NCBI RefSeq assembly: GCF_001956985.1
Contig: NZ_CP019082.1
Location: forward strand, 3,410,001-3,474,000
DNA length: 64,000 nt
Source of the DNA: Paludisphaera borealis
Lineage (GTDB): Bacteria; Planctomycetota; Planctomycetia; Isosphaerales; Isosphaeraceae
Direction of reading: 5' to 3'
Notes under the pieces: model-generated
Databases searched by the model: none
Told to the model about the DNA's origin: nothing
The model's input: only the letters and a program-made list of their open reading frames with translations
Position numbers and translations under genes: made by a program
In this document: one piece after another, positions 46,839 through 55,137 of the stretch
How the letters are laid out: the number at the start of each line of letters is the position of its first letter
Numbering within the stretch: position 1 is the stretch's first letter

Positions 46839-48740
46839 TCACACCATTCGAGACATGGGTTCTTGCGCCTCGCTGGGGCCATCTTGGTGAAAAACGGCCT
46901 CGCAGTGTGGGGTGAAGGGCAGGCGTACGCGGAACCGCGTGCCCTTGCCGGGGGACGACTCGAAATCGATCGTCCCGCCATGGTCCTTTATGATCCCGTA
47001 GCTGATCGCGAGCCCGAGCCCTGTTCCCTCGCCGACCGGCTTGGTGGTGAAGAATGGGTCGAAGAGCCTGTCACGGATCGCGTCGGCGATCCCACACCCG
47101 TTGTCAGAGACGCCGATCTCGATCCCGTCATGGATCGGGCACGTCTCGACGACGACCCTGCCGCCAGGCTGACAGGCGTCGATCGCGTTGGAGACCAGGC
47201 TTTGAACCACCAGATTGATCTTTGCCGGGAAGCATGTCGTTCTCGGGATCGCGAGGAGGTTCGTCTCCAGGGTGACCCGTCGGTCGTTGGCGAGATTTTG
47301 CATCAGGCGAACCGTCGCGCTGATTCCGGAGTTCAGGTCGGCTTCCTTGAAATCGGCCTCCTCGAGATGCGCGAAGTCGCGTAGGTCCGCGACGATCTTC
47401 TGAATCCGGAGCAGACCGACTCGGGACCGCTCCAGCAGGCCGTCGAGGTTCTCGAGCACGTACGTCAGGTCGACCTCCTCGGCGAGGTCGGAGATCTTCG
47501 TGTAGAGGGCGGCCTGGTATTCCGCCGAGGTTTGCTCGGCCTGCTGGTAGAGCAGGATGATGTCGTGCAGCCCGTGAACCTCGCGCTTGAGGACGACGAG
47601 GTTGTTCGTGACGAACGCCAGAGGATTGTTGATCTCGTGCGCGACCCCGGCGGCGGTCTGGCCCAGGCTGGCCAACTTCGCCTGCTGAAGCATCCGGGAT
47701 TGCGCCTGCTTCAGTTCGAGGTGGGCTCTCTGGAGCGACTCGTGGGCGAGCTGCGTGTCACGGAGCGCCTTGGCGAGGTCGGCGTTGGCCCGGCTCAGCT
47801 CGCGTGTCCGCTCATCAACCTTGGCCTCCAGCAGGTCGTGGGCCTGCTGGAGTTCCAGTTCGGCGCCCTCGATCCGCCCGCCGACGCGGCCCGCGATGCG
47901 CTCGCAGATCGCTGCGAACAAGGCGATCGCAACGGCGGCCAGCGCGGCCGACGAGAGCGCGGCCGAAGACGCCCCCACGGTCGTCGTCACCAGGTGGGTG
48001 ATCCAGGCCACGACGCCGACGGTCCCCATCACCAGCGGGAGGAAGGTACGGAGCAGTCGAGCCCGGATCGACGGCCCGGACAACCGCAACAGCGGGAACG
48101 CCGTCGGCCCGGCGGCCGCCGCGATGCCCACGCCCAGGCCGACGAAACACAAGGCCGTGTTCAAAGCCATCGGGATCGATTCGGTGCCGTAGAGCAACGG
48201 GGAGTTCGGGCTGAATATGTAGCCAAAGACGAAGATCAGACCCGTCATCGCCGCAGCCACGCCACACGCGCCGGCCATGTGCCCCAATAACACCCGCCGC
48301 CTGGGCCAGGCGAGAATCAAGACCGCCGCGCTCGCCACGACGAACGCGGACGCGGTGGCGAGCGACATCTTCCCCAACGGGGCAAGCCCGAACCGTTCCC
48401 CGGGGACGGGGATGAACCAATGGTCCACGGCCAATCCGTCGCCGCTGGCGTACTCGCCCAGCCTGAGGACTCCGATCATGCCGACCAGGACGGCCCCCAG
48501 AGCGGCGAATCGACGCCCCCATCGTCCCCCGCTGACGACCGCGACCAAGCCCGAGCCAAGCACGATGAACGCCAGGGCGGTGTTGGGCGCCATCGGAATA
48601 TAGTTCGCTCGGAGGCCGAGAAGGACGGGATCTCCCGTCGCCCAGCCCGCGAGAACCGCGACCCCGCCCATCATGACAAGCGTCCCGGATGCCTGGACCA
48701 CGCGCTGGCAAGAGGGGCGCAATCGGCGCGTTCGTTCCAC
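46839..48740 (-). CDS. Membrane sensor histidine kinase
   Basis: 633 residues. About eight N-terminal hydrophobic helices (1-275) form a membrane sensor of unknown ligand, followed by a coiled coil (about 280-350), the H-box [20 protein letters not shown] (phosphorylated His near residue 367), a dimerisation region, and an HATPase domain with N-box [18 protein letters not shown]1 DNGCGI, G2 [14 protein letters not shown] and [17 protein letters not shown]. No response regulator gene is adjacent, so the partner is unknown; it is an orphan kinase. Likely in the cytoplasmic membrane. Confidence 0.92.
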   Translation of the reverse strand: MERTRRLRPSCQRVVQASGTLVMMGGVAVLAGWATGDPVLLGLRANYIPMAPNTALAFIVLGSGLVAVVSGGRWGRRFAALGAVLVGMIGVLRLGEYASGDGLAVDHWFIPVPGERFGLAPLGKMSLATASAFVVASAAVLILAWPRRRVLLGHMAGACGVAAAMTGLIFVFGYIFSPNSPLLYGTESIPMALNTALCFVGLGVGIAAAAGPTAFPLLRLSGPSIRARLLRTFLPLVMGTVGVVAWITHLVTTTVGASSAALSSAALAAVAIALFAAICERIAGRVGGRIEGAELELQQAHDLLEAKVDERTRELSRANADLAKALRDTQLAHESLQRAHLELKQAQSRMLQQAKLASLGQTAAGVAHEINNPLAFVTNNLVVLKREVHGLHDIILLYQQAEQTSAEYQAALYTKISDLAEEVDLTYVLENLDGLLERSRVGLLRIQKIVADLRDFAHLEEADFKEADLNSGISATVRLMQNLANDRRVTLETNLLAIPRTTCFPAKINLVVQSLVSNAIDACQPGGRVVVETCPIHDGIEIGVSDNGCGIADAIRDRLFDPFFTTKPVGEGTGLGLAISYGIIKDHGGTIDFESSPGKGTRFRVRLPFTPHCEAVFHQDGPSEAQEPMSRMV

Positions 48741-48927
48741 CGGATTTCTCCGAGCCTAAGTCCGGCGACCCACGTGGCGCGGCTTCCCGCCTCGCCCCAG
48801 GCTTCTCCCCCTCTGAATTCTAACGCGGATGACTCACGCAGCACCAACCCGAAAGGCCTCTCGCCGCGCCTAACGTGTTGATACACGGCACGTTATCCGC
48901 CGCCCCGGAAGCCCCTTCATGAGTTTA

Positions 48928-49020
48928 CAGGATGTTCCGCTCTTGTCATTCGATTTCTTGACCGCTCGGTCGGTGGAAATCGAGGTCGCGTCCGCTCCGA
49001 ATCGTTCGTACCGTGGATGA
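48928..49020. repeat. Long direct repeat, left copy
   Basis: Begins CAGGATGTTCCGCTCTTGTC and matches 49357-49450. Over the first 69 bases only three differ; the match then fades until a shared GTGGAT near the end. The two copies flank the inverted-repeat element 49045-49343. Confidence 0.85.
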
Positions 49021-49044
49021 GAAGGAGGGATTATCCACAAATAC

Positions 49045-49343
49045 GGTACCTGATCCCTTTTCTGCTTTTTTCTGTGCGTGGATTTGGAGGACTGTCAGGT
49101 GGATATTGAAGCGTCAGATTTCACATGGCGGACTCGCCATGGGTGATCAAGAGAAGGTCATTATTTGCATGTGGCTGGCAGGAGGCACCGCCACAATCGC
49201 CCTAATCCTCCCGTTTCTACGCGTAGGCCCAATATCAATATTCATAATCGGAATCCTTTTGGCATTCTATATGATCCTAAATGGAATCTTGTTGCTTCTT
49301 CGCAAGCGCTAATCGCTCGGAAGAGAAAAGGGGTCAGGTACTT
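49045..49343. mobile_element. Mini-element bounded by inverted REP-like motifs
   Basis: The left end (49045-49062, GGTACCTGATCCCTTTTC) and right end (49326-49343, GAAAAGGGGTCAGGTACT) are inverted copies with two mismatches. Almost the same motif (AAAAGGGGTCAGGCACC) lies inside the RAYT transposase gene at 50483-50499. The about 300 bases between include a small open frame. This looks like a REPIN or miniature non-autonomous element, possibly mobilised by that RAYT. Confidence 0.55.
49139..49312 (+). CDS. Possible small membrane protein inside the mini-element
   Basis: 57 codons from ATG 49139: MGDQEKVIICMWLAGGTATI, then two probable membrane helices (IALILPFLRVG; ISIFIIGILLAFYMILNGIL) ending in a basic LLLLRKR. 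Base composition is lower in GC than the flanking genes. No family recognised, no clear ribosome site; an in-frame upstream extension to 49013 is possible but looks non-coding. Confidence 0.35.
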   Translation: MGDQEKVIICMWLAGGTATIALILPFLRVGPISIFIIGILLAFYMILNGILLLLRKR

Positions 49344-49356
49344 TCTTTCGGCTTGC

Positions 49357-49450
49357 AGGATGTACCGCTCTTGTCATTCGATTTCTTGGCCGCTCGGCCG
49401 GTGGAAATCGAGGTCGCGTCCGCTCTGACCCGTCTGCACGGTGGATATGA
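49357..49450. repeat. Long direct repeat, right copy
   Basis: Begins CAGGATGTACCGCTCTTGTC and pairs with 48928-49020. Each copy contains a small inverted repeat around CCGCTCGGCCGG. It lies just outside the right end of the inverted-repeat element. Confidence 0.85.
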
Positions 49451-49527
49451 GGGGAGGGGGGTGGTGTGACATCCACATGCAAGTAGATGACCTCTTTTCA
49501 TTCTCGGGAGGAAGAAAACTACCTCGG

Positions 49528-50289
49528 TCACTTGTAGTTGTTTTCCACGACCGTCGCCAGAAGGAAATCGACCTTCAGGAGCGCCCGGAGCGCTACCGTG
49601 TCGTCGTCGAACGTGCGGTCAATAACGCCGACATAACAAGGCGTCGTTGCGTCATAATCAAACCAGGTAGAGCCGCTGAACTGGTAAGTCGAGAGACCCC
49701 CGTGCCTGCCCCAGATCCCAGGCAATTCTTTAATGCCCAAATATGTATAGCTGTTATCTACGTTTGGGAATCCGCTGGTGTTTTGATACAGGGCGATCCG
49801 AGCGCGGCCCGTTAGAGCGCCGGTCATATTGACATTCCAATGCTCGCCGTTCAAGAACAGGTCAAATTGTGACATATGCATACTATGCTTGTTCCCAATG
49901 GCAGGGATCCTGTCTCCTATCGGAATCCCTTCATCGCGGGGGCAGTCCAGAATCTTCTTTACCGTACAGACGTACATTGCCCGAATTACGTTGTCATCCG
50001 GCGTAGAATCCCAGATCACCAACCGCATCCCGGAAGTCGCGTCGACGTTGAACCAGTTGATCCCCATCACCATCATTAGGCCGAATCCGCCCCCGTTGAG
50101 AAGCGGCAGAACGGAGCCGAAATCTTTCAGGTACATGTAACTTTCGTAGACATTATATACTAAATCGCCATCGGCGTCGTGCAGGGCGATATAAGCATTC
50201 GCCCCAACAATACCGTCGATGGCGATGTTGAAGTGGCCGTACTGCACCGTAACGTCAAAGCGGTTGATCCCCTGGACGAACGACGACAT
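49528..50289 (-). CDS. Orphan protein of two related ~97-residue repeats
   Basis: 253 residues of lower GC than its neighbours. Residues about 9-105 and 140-237 are repeats of one another: FDVTVQYGHFNIAIDGIVGA pairs with FDLFLNGEHWNVNMTGALTG, then IALHDADG with IALYQNTSG, NVYESYMYLKDFG with NVDNSYTYLGIKE, NWFNVDATSG with TWFDYDATTP and DSTPDDNVIRA with DRTFDDDTVALRA. Probable all-beta domains; no signal peptide. I do not recognise the family. Its start is 13 bases after the RAYT stop, on the same strand, so it may be a passenger co-transcribed with that gene. Confidence 0.65.
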   Translation of the reverse strand: MSSFVQGINRFDVTVQYGHFNIAIDGIVGANAYIALHDADGDLVYNVYESYMYLKDFGSVLPLLNGGGFGLMMVMGINWFNVDATSGMRLVIWDSTPDDNVIRAMYVCTVKKILDCPRDEGIPIGDRIPAIGNKHSMHMSQFDLFLNGEHWNVNMTGALTGRARIALYQNTSGFPNVDNSYTYLGIKELPGIWGRHGGLSTYQFSGSTWFDYDATTPCYVGVIDRTFDDDTVALRALLKVDFLLATVVENNYK

Positions 50290-50302
50290 ACATCACCGTG
50301 TG

Positions 50303-51175
50303 TTATTGGGTTACGGGTCGGGTTAGGTAGCCACCAGGCCAGTTCCGGCCACGCCTGGGCGAAATGCTACCAGCCCACACCGCGCGTGTCACGCGAAAAG
50401 TGCGTTGGAATTTTCCACCAAAGACAGCAAATGGGTCAAAATGCCGAAGAGGGGCCACAAAGACAGAAAAGGGGTCAAAGGCAAAAGGGGTCAGGCACCG
50501 TTTCTCGGCTTCCTGGGGCGTCCCAGGGGCTTGAGGGTCGAGTCCAGGCCGAGGCGGGTTGAACGCTTCACGCCAAGGCTCCGATCCGAACGGCCGGCCG
50601 CGACGGATGCAGTGTTGCAGGGTGTCTTCTTCCTGGGGCGTCATCGCCGCGCAGACGCGGTCCAACCAATCCGGTGGACGAGGAACCGGCCACGGGCTCA
50701 GGGGTGGTTCCGGCCCGCTTCGGACGTCGGCGGAGAACCGGGCCAAACTGCCCCACGGCCAGTGCTCGGCTCGCGGAACGAGGCCGGCGCGAAGGGCGTT
50801 GCGTTCGACGTAACGGCAGGCTGCCAAGAAGTACTCGTCGCTTTGCACCGGAAACGATTTGAATCGACCCTGGTACAGATGGCCGGCACCGGTCGATCGT
50901 CGATGGGCGTGCCATCGCTGCGTGTGGGTCAGTGTCAGCCAGCGCATGAAACTCGACAGATCGCCGTCGGCGCGCGGCCAGAGCAGCAGATGAAAGTGAT
51001 TGGGCATCAGGCAATAAGCCAGAAGCCTCATCTCCCGCACAACGACGGCCTGTTCCAAGATGCGGAGAAACGCTTCGTAATCGCCGTCGTCGTCGAAAAT
51101 ACGCATGCGAGCGTTGGCGCGATTCAGCGCGTGATAAACGATCCCGCCTTCCGCCGCCTGAAGTGGTCGTCCCAT
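50303..51175 (-). CDS. REP-associated tyrosine transposase (RAYT, Y1 HUH family)
   Basis: 290 residues. VYHALNRANARMRIFDDDGD at the start, HUH motif in YCLMPNHFHLLLWP (H60-F-H62), GAGHLYQGRFKSFPV and the catalytic Tyr region CRYVERNALRAGLV (Tyr122). This family nicks REP/REPIN sequences and is thought to spread them. The last about 60 residues (FAFDPFSVFVAPLRHFDPFA) are encoded by repeated AAAANGGGTCAAA-like DNA and contain a FDPFxVF duplication, so the tail is probably read-through into REP-like sequence rather than part of the enzyme. No terminal transposon repeats seen. Confidence 0.9.
   Translation of the reverse strand: MGRPLQAAEGGIVYHALNRANARMRIFDDDGDYEAFLRILEQAVVVREMRLLAYCLMPNHFHLLLWPRADGDLSSFMRWLTLTHTQRWHAHRRSTGAGHLYQGRFKSFPVQSDEYFLAACRYVERNALRAGLVPRAEHWPWGSLARFSADVRSGPEPPLSPWPVPRPPDWLDRVCAAMTPQEEDTLQHCIRRGRPFGSEPWREAFNPPRPGLDPQAPGTPQEAEKRCLTPFAFDPFSVFVAPLRHFDPFAVFGGKFQRTFRVTRAVWAGSISPRRGRNWPGGYLTRPVTQ
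50428..50499. repeat. REP-like motif cluster in the 3' end of the RAYT gene
   Basis: Three iterations of an AAAnGGGTCA pattern on the plus strand: AAATGGGTCAAA (from about 50428), AAAAGGGGTCAAAGG (50467-50481) and AAAAGGGGTCAGGCACC (50483-50499). The last one matches both ends of the mini-element at 49045-49343. Confidence 0.7.
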
Positions 51176-51466
51176 GACCCCAGCTTACAACGCCAACTCC
51201 TCCCTCACAACGAATCGGCGGCGGCCCACTTCGCGTAGTCAGGCCCCAATAATACTCCCCATGACCGGCGGACGCCTCCGAGATTTCTCCACCCGGACCA
51301 AGCCCCTCGCGCTTGAAACGCGACGACAGGGAGTAAACTATCCTTATGGGGAACGGGGCTCACCTCGCGCTCTTCGTCAATCCGGTGGGGAGGACGGGGA
51401 TTCGCAGGGACGAGACCGACTCCGGGGCGGATCACACTCCATCGGCGGCGACGAGATCTCGCCGAT

Positions 51467-51507
51467 CGAATCGTCATGCCCCAGTTCGGGCCCCCCGACC
51501 TCATGAA
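51467..51507. repeat. Dispersed direct repeat D, copy 2
   Basis: Starts CGAATCGTCATGCCCCAGTT; 37 of 41 bases match 34815-34855. Confidence 0.8.
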
Positions 51508-51564
51508 GAGGAGCTCTGGGTCGTACCGTGAGGGGCTTCTCGCATGGAGTCACGACCGGATCCG

Positions 51565-51637
51565 GTAGGGGTGCCCCTTGTGGGTGCCCGGTTCGGCTTA
51601 CGCTCGGCGATCGGGCACCCACAAGGGGTGCCCCTAC
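51565..51637. repeat. Long inverted repeat, family B, copy 2
   Basis: 26-base arms, 51565-51590 and 51612-51637, complementary at 24 positions, the other two being G-T (wobble) pairs. Core GGGGTGCCCCTTGTGGGTGC. Related to 16142-16218, with the central GGGGCGCCCC changed to GGGGTGCCCC in both arms. Confidence 0.9.
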
Positions 51638-51856
51638 GGCAAACCACAGACCGGAATTATCAAAGCAGCAGCCCGAGCCGGGCGGAACCGAGGCAGAACC
51701 TCCCTGGTCGCCAGCGACGATCGGTCGAGGAACCCCAGAACGCGTCATGCTTTTTTAGACAAACAAACCCAATCGGCCCAGCGGGCTTGCAGCTCGGCTC
51801 GGCCCGGCGCCAGCGATCGATGGGGGAGCGAAGGAACGGTCATGAGCCTTTGGCTC

Positions 51857-52111
51857 AACCCGTCCCATGAAAATGGGGTCGGGTTGGGTTATGCTGCGGA
51901 TGTCCGGCCCTGGGCGAGAGGCCGTCATTGGCTTTGGTGTCGCGAACCCGCGAAGGAACTTGGTCCCGGCCTCGGCTCGACTTCACGTCGAACCCCGTCC
52001 TGTCGCCCCCCGGAAGCGGGGGAGCACGTAGAAGAAACTGCTTTACGCCCCGAGGTCGTCCCACCGGCTCGGACTGCTTCGTTTCCGACCACTCGAGTTG
52101 GAGGGGACGTC
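51857..52111 (+). ncRNA. Candidate bridge-RNA region of the IS110 element
   Basis: The 255 bases before the transposase contain a row of hairpins: 51857-51885 (AACCCG/CGGGTT outer stem), 51940-51953 (TCGCG/CGCGA), 51977-51991 (TCGAC/GTCGA) and 52006-52022 (CCCCC/GGGGG). In IS110 elements this position encodes the structured bridge RNA that pairs with target and donor DNA. The RNA ends and guide loops cannot be fixed from one copy. Confidence 0.4.
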
Positions 52112-53260
52112 ATGGACATCGTTCACGATCGCTGCGCCGGGCTCGACGTCCACAAGAAGACCGTCGTCGCCTGCGTCCGCCACATCAACCCCGACGGCTC
52201 GGTCGCCTCGGTGGTCCACACCTTCGGCACGATGACCGCCGACCTGCTGGCCCTGGCCGACTGGCTCGACGCCCACGGCGTCCGCGAGGTCGCCATGGAG
52301 AGCACGGGCGTCTACTGGAAGCCGATCTTCCACATCCTGGAAGGGCGATTCGACGTGATGCTGGTCAACGCCGGGCGGCTCAAGCAGGTCCCCGGCCGCA
52401 AGACCGACGTCAAGGACGCCGAGTGGATCGCCCAGTTGCTCCAGCACGGCCTGCTGTCGCCCAGCTTCATCCCCAAGCCGGAGATCCGCGAGCTTCGCGA
52501 CCTGACCCGGCAGCGCACCGAGTTGGTCCGCGACCGCGCCGCGGTGGCCAATCGCCTCCAGAAGACGCTGGAGGACGCCAACGTCAAGCTGGGGTCGGTG
52601 GCCAGCGACGTCCTGGGGGCCTCGGGGCGCGCCATGATCCGGGCGATCATCGACGGCCAGGACGACCCGGAGAAGCTGGCCGATCTGGCCAAGCAGCGGC
52701 TCCGGGGCAAGATCCCCGAGCTGAGGCGGGCGCTGTTGGGCCGGGTCACCGACCACCACCGCTTCGTGCTCCGGCTGCTGACGGATCAGATCGACGCGTT
52801 GGAACGCCTGATCGAGCGGCTGGACGAGCGGATCGACGAGGCCATGAGGCCGTTCGACGAGGCGGCGGGCCGGCTCCAGGGGATCCCCGGAGTGGGGGAT
52901 CGGGCGGCGGAGGTGATCGTGGGGGAGATCGGGCCGGACGTGGAGTCGTTCCCGACCGCGGGCCACCTCTGCTCCTGGGCGGGGCTGTGCCCGGGCAACG
53001 ACCAAAGCGCCGGCAAACGCCGCAGCGGCAAGACGACCAAGGGGAGTCCGTGGCTGCGTTCGCTCCTGGTGCAGTCGGCGTGGTCGGCCAGCCACGCCAA
53101 GAACACCGCCTTCAGCATCTGCTACCGTCGATGGGTCCCACGACTCGGGAAAAAGAAGGCTCTGATCGCCGTGGCGCACAAGATCCTGGTGGTGATCTGG
53201 CACCTGCTCAAGAACGGGGCCGACTACCGCGAACGCCAACTACCAGCCCCTGCAGCCTGA
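52112..53260 (+). CDS. IS110-family transposase
   Basis: 382 residues. N-terminal RuvC-like DEDD domain: D11 in GLDVHKKTVVACVRH, E63 in AMESTGVYWKPI, and D99/D102 in GRKTDVKDAEWIAQLL. C-terminal Transposase_20 domain with IPGVGDRAAEVIVGEIGPDV and the serine-bearing CPGNDQSAGKRRSGKTTKGS. Complete and apparently intact. ATG 52112 is preceded by GGAGGGGA. IS110 elements move as circles and lack ordinary terminal inverted repeats, so the ends are not assigned. It sits at the right edge of the block that splits the fab genes. Confidence 0.95.
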   Translation: MDIVHDRCAGLDVHKKTVVACVRHINPDGSVASVVHTFGTMTADLLALADWLDAHGVREVAMESTGVYWKPIFHILEGRFDVMLVNAGRLKQVPGRKTDVKDAEWIAQLLQHGLLSPSFIPKPEIRELRDLTRQRTELVRDRAAVANRLQKTLEDANVKLGSVASDVLGASGRAMIRAIIDGQDDPEKLADLAKQRLRGKIPELRRALLGRVTDHHRFVLRLLTDQIDALERLIERLDERIDEAMRPFDEAAGRLQGIPGVGDRAAEVIVGEIGPDVESFPTAGHLCSWAGLCPGNDQSAGKRRSGKTTKGSPWLRSLLVQSAWSASHAKNTAFSICYRRWVPRLGKKKALIAVAHKILVVIWHLLKNGADYRERQLPAPAA

Positions 53261-53361
53261 CACATGGCCCGGAAGATTTTCAGAAGAAGCCAATTTCGGG
53301 GAGGCCGGGAAAGGTCGAAGGGGAGGGGGGCGGCAATCGTTCGGGCGCGATGGTTTTGGGG

Positions 53362-53391
53362 TTGATGGCGGGGTTCGGGCGGGATTATAAC
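53362..53391 (+). promoter_or_regulatory. Possible promoter of fabG
   Basis: TTGATG (53362-53367), 18-base spacer, TATAAC (53386-53391), about 140 bases before fabG. It lies downstream of the IS110 gene and would let fabG be expressed independently of plsX-fabD. Confidence 0.5.
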
Positions 53392-53531
53392 CGGAACGAA
53401 TCTCCAGAGGGTCGGGCGACGAATCGACTGACTTGCAAGGGAGCGGGAGAGCGACAGCGGCGGTCGGCGGGGTCCGACATCGCACCAGCCTCTCGGCTCA
53501 CAGACACTTTCTCCAGCAGGACGTGCGCAAC

Positions 53532-54311
53532 ATGGCTGAAGGAGCCGGTTTACCTCAAGCGGGCTGTCGGGTGGACCTGAGCGGTCAAACGGCTCTGGTG
53601 ACGGGGGCCTCGCGGGGCATCGGTCGCGCGATCGCGGTCCGGCTGGCGGCGTGCGGGGCGCGGGTCGCCGGGGTCGCTCGCACGCTGGAGGGGCTCGAGG
53701 CGACGCTCAAGGAGATCCGCGACGCGGGGGGCGAGGCCGAGGGTTTCGCCGCCGACGTCGCCTCGTCCGAGGACGTCAAGCGAGTCGTCGACGAGGTCGA
53801 GGCGAAATACCAGAAGATTCATGTCCTTGTCAACAATGCGGGCGTCACTCGCGACGGCCTGGTCCTGCGGATGGAGGACGACGCCTGGGATCAGGTGATC
53901 GACACCAACCTCAAGGGCACGTTCCTGTTCTGCAGGTCGGTCGGCGCGGTCATGATGCGGGGACGGTACGGGCGGATCGTGAATATCAGCAGCGTGTCGG
54001 GGCTGATGGGCAACCCGGGCCAGGCGAACTATTCGGCCAGCAAGGCGGGGGTGATCGGGTTCAGCAAGACGATCGCCCGCGAGCTGGCTTCGCGGGGGAT
54101 CACGGTCAACGTGGTCGCCCCGGGGTTCATCACGACCGACATGACCGACGTCCTGCCCGAGAAGATCAAGACCGAGGTGAAAGAGCGGATTCCCGTGCGA
54201 CGGCTGGGAGCCCCGGAAGACATCGCCGACCTGGTCTGCTACCTGAGCAGCCCGGGCGCCAGCTATGTGACCGGCCAGGTGATCGCCGTCGACGGCGGCA
54301 TGACGGCCTGA
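53532..54311 (+). CDS. fabG: 3-oxoacyl-ACP reductase
   Basis: 259 residues. Short-chain dehydrogenase that reduces 3-oxoacyl-ACP with [13 protein letters not shown] (24-31), NNAG (101-104), catalytic Ser in NISSVSG, Tyr167 and Lys171 in [10 protein letters not shown], and [12 protein letters not shown] are all in place; [12 protein letters not shown] closes it. ATG 53532 was chosen; the frame is open to 53433 but the extra part lacks similarity. Next to acpP and fabF in the usual order, with an unusually long 500-base gap before acpP. Confidence 0.95.
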   Translation: MAEGAGLPQAGCRVDLSGQTALVTGASRGIGRAIAVRLAACGARVAGVARTLEGLEATLKEIRDAGGEAEGFAADVASSEDVKRVVDEVEAKYQKIHVLVNNAGVTRDGLVLRMEDDAWDQVIDTNLKGTFLFCRSVGAVMMRGRYGRIVNISSVSGLMGNPGQANYSASKAGVIGFSKTIARELASRGITVNVVAPGFITTDMTDVLPEKIKTEVKERIPVRRLGAPEDIADLVCYLSSPGASYVTGQVIAVDGGMTA

Positions 54312-54808
54312 CAAGGCTGGGGTCGGTCGGAGACGGAATCGCGAGGTCCGGCTTTCGCTCCAGATTTTCCGTCCAACTGCCGATGCGATGGGGACGACGG
54401 GCGCGGCGAGCCGTTGAGATCGCAGGAATTTTATGGATCGCCCGATCCTTGACGGTCGTCGGATGGACAATCTTTCCGCGTCATGCTATTTTGACTCAAT
54501 TAATCAACGGAGCAGGGAAAGCGTCTGGGCCCCTATTGAATTCGGGGCTCGCCGTGAGCCCTTGCCCGACGGCGGCCCTGATTCGATGCGACGCGCATCG
54601 CCGAGGGCTTCCGACCGCCTTGAGGAGAGCGCGGACCGACGGCCGAGAGCCGTTTCCCGCCTCGACGTCTCTCCGAGAGGTGCCCTGAGCCGATTTTCGA
54701 GAAAGCCAGAGCCCTGGCCGTCGAGCGGCCCGCGTCCGGTAGACGCGGGCGACCGGCGGTCGTGACGACGGAATACCAGAGCTAATACGTAGACCAGGAG
54801 GTTCGCCC
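54312..54808. other. Intergenic region between fabG and acpP
   Basis: About 500 bases with no supported gene. It contains the acpP promoter candidate at 54464-54492 and so a leader of about 310 bases. I see no known riboswitch. Confidence 0.45.
54464..54492 (+). promoter_or_regulatory. Possible sigma-70-type promoter of acpP-fabF
   Basis: TGGACA (54464-54469), 17-base spacer, TATTTT (54487-54492), in a locally AT-rich stretch. acpP starts about 310 bases downstream. Confidence 0.5.
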
Positions 54809-55051
54809 GTGTCCGTGGAAGAGCGCGTAATCGAAATCGTCAGCGAGCAGATGGGTGTCTCCAAGGACCAGGTCAGCCGGGAGACGTCCTTCGTCAACGA
54901 CCTCGGGGCCGATTCGCTCGACACCGTCGAGCTGGTCATGGAGTTCGAGGAAGAGTTCGACATCACCATCCCCGACGAGGAGGCCGAGAAGATTCAGAGC
55001 GTGGGCCAGGCCATCGACTACATCGAACAGCACGGTCACAGCGCCAAGTGA
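54809..55051 (+). CDS. acpP: Acyl carrier protein
   Basis: 80 residues, GTG start with a perfect AGGAGG 8 bases upstream. Phosphopantetheine attachment Ser36 in [18 protein letters not shown]. Acidic, helical, normal length. Carries acyl chains for FabD, FabG, FabF and PlsX. fabF starts 86 bases downstream, probably in the same transcript. Confidence 0.97.
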   Translation: MSVEERVIEIVSEQMGVSKDQVSRETSFVNDLGADSLDTVELVMEFEEEFDITIPDEEAEKIQSVGQAIDYIEQHGHSAK

Positions 55052-55137
55052 CCTGACCCCGTCGGCGCCGGCCCGCCGGCCGCCGCCGAATCGCGCCTGA
55101 GTCGTTCCCACAGCCACAGGATCATTCCCGAGACGAG

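Larger units (their letters stand above)
51176..51856. other. Repeat-rich intergenic region before the IS110 element
   Basis: About 680 bases with no convincing gene. It contains direct repeat D copy 2 (51467-51507) and inverted repeat B copy 2 (51565-51637). The remainder shows no recognised feature. Confidence 0.5.

Noticed and set aside
49441-50140. Plus-strand open frames over the orphan two-repeat gene
   Set aside because: They are antisense to a frame whose translation has a clear internal duplication, which only a real coding frame would keep.
51578-52111. N-terminal extension of the IS110 transposase
   Set aside because: The frame is open for 178 codons upstream, but the extension crosses the family B inverted repeat and has no similarity to IS110 proteins; the DEDD domain begins right after ATG 52112.
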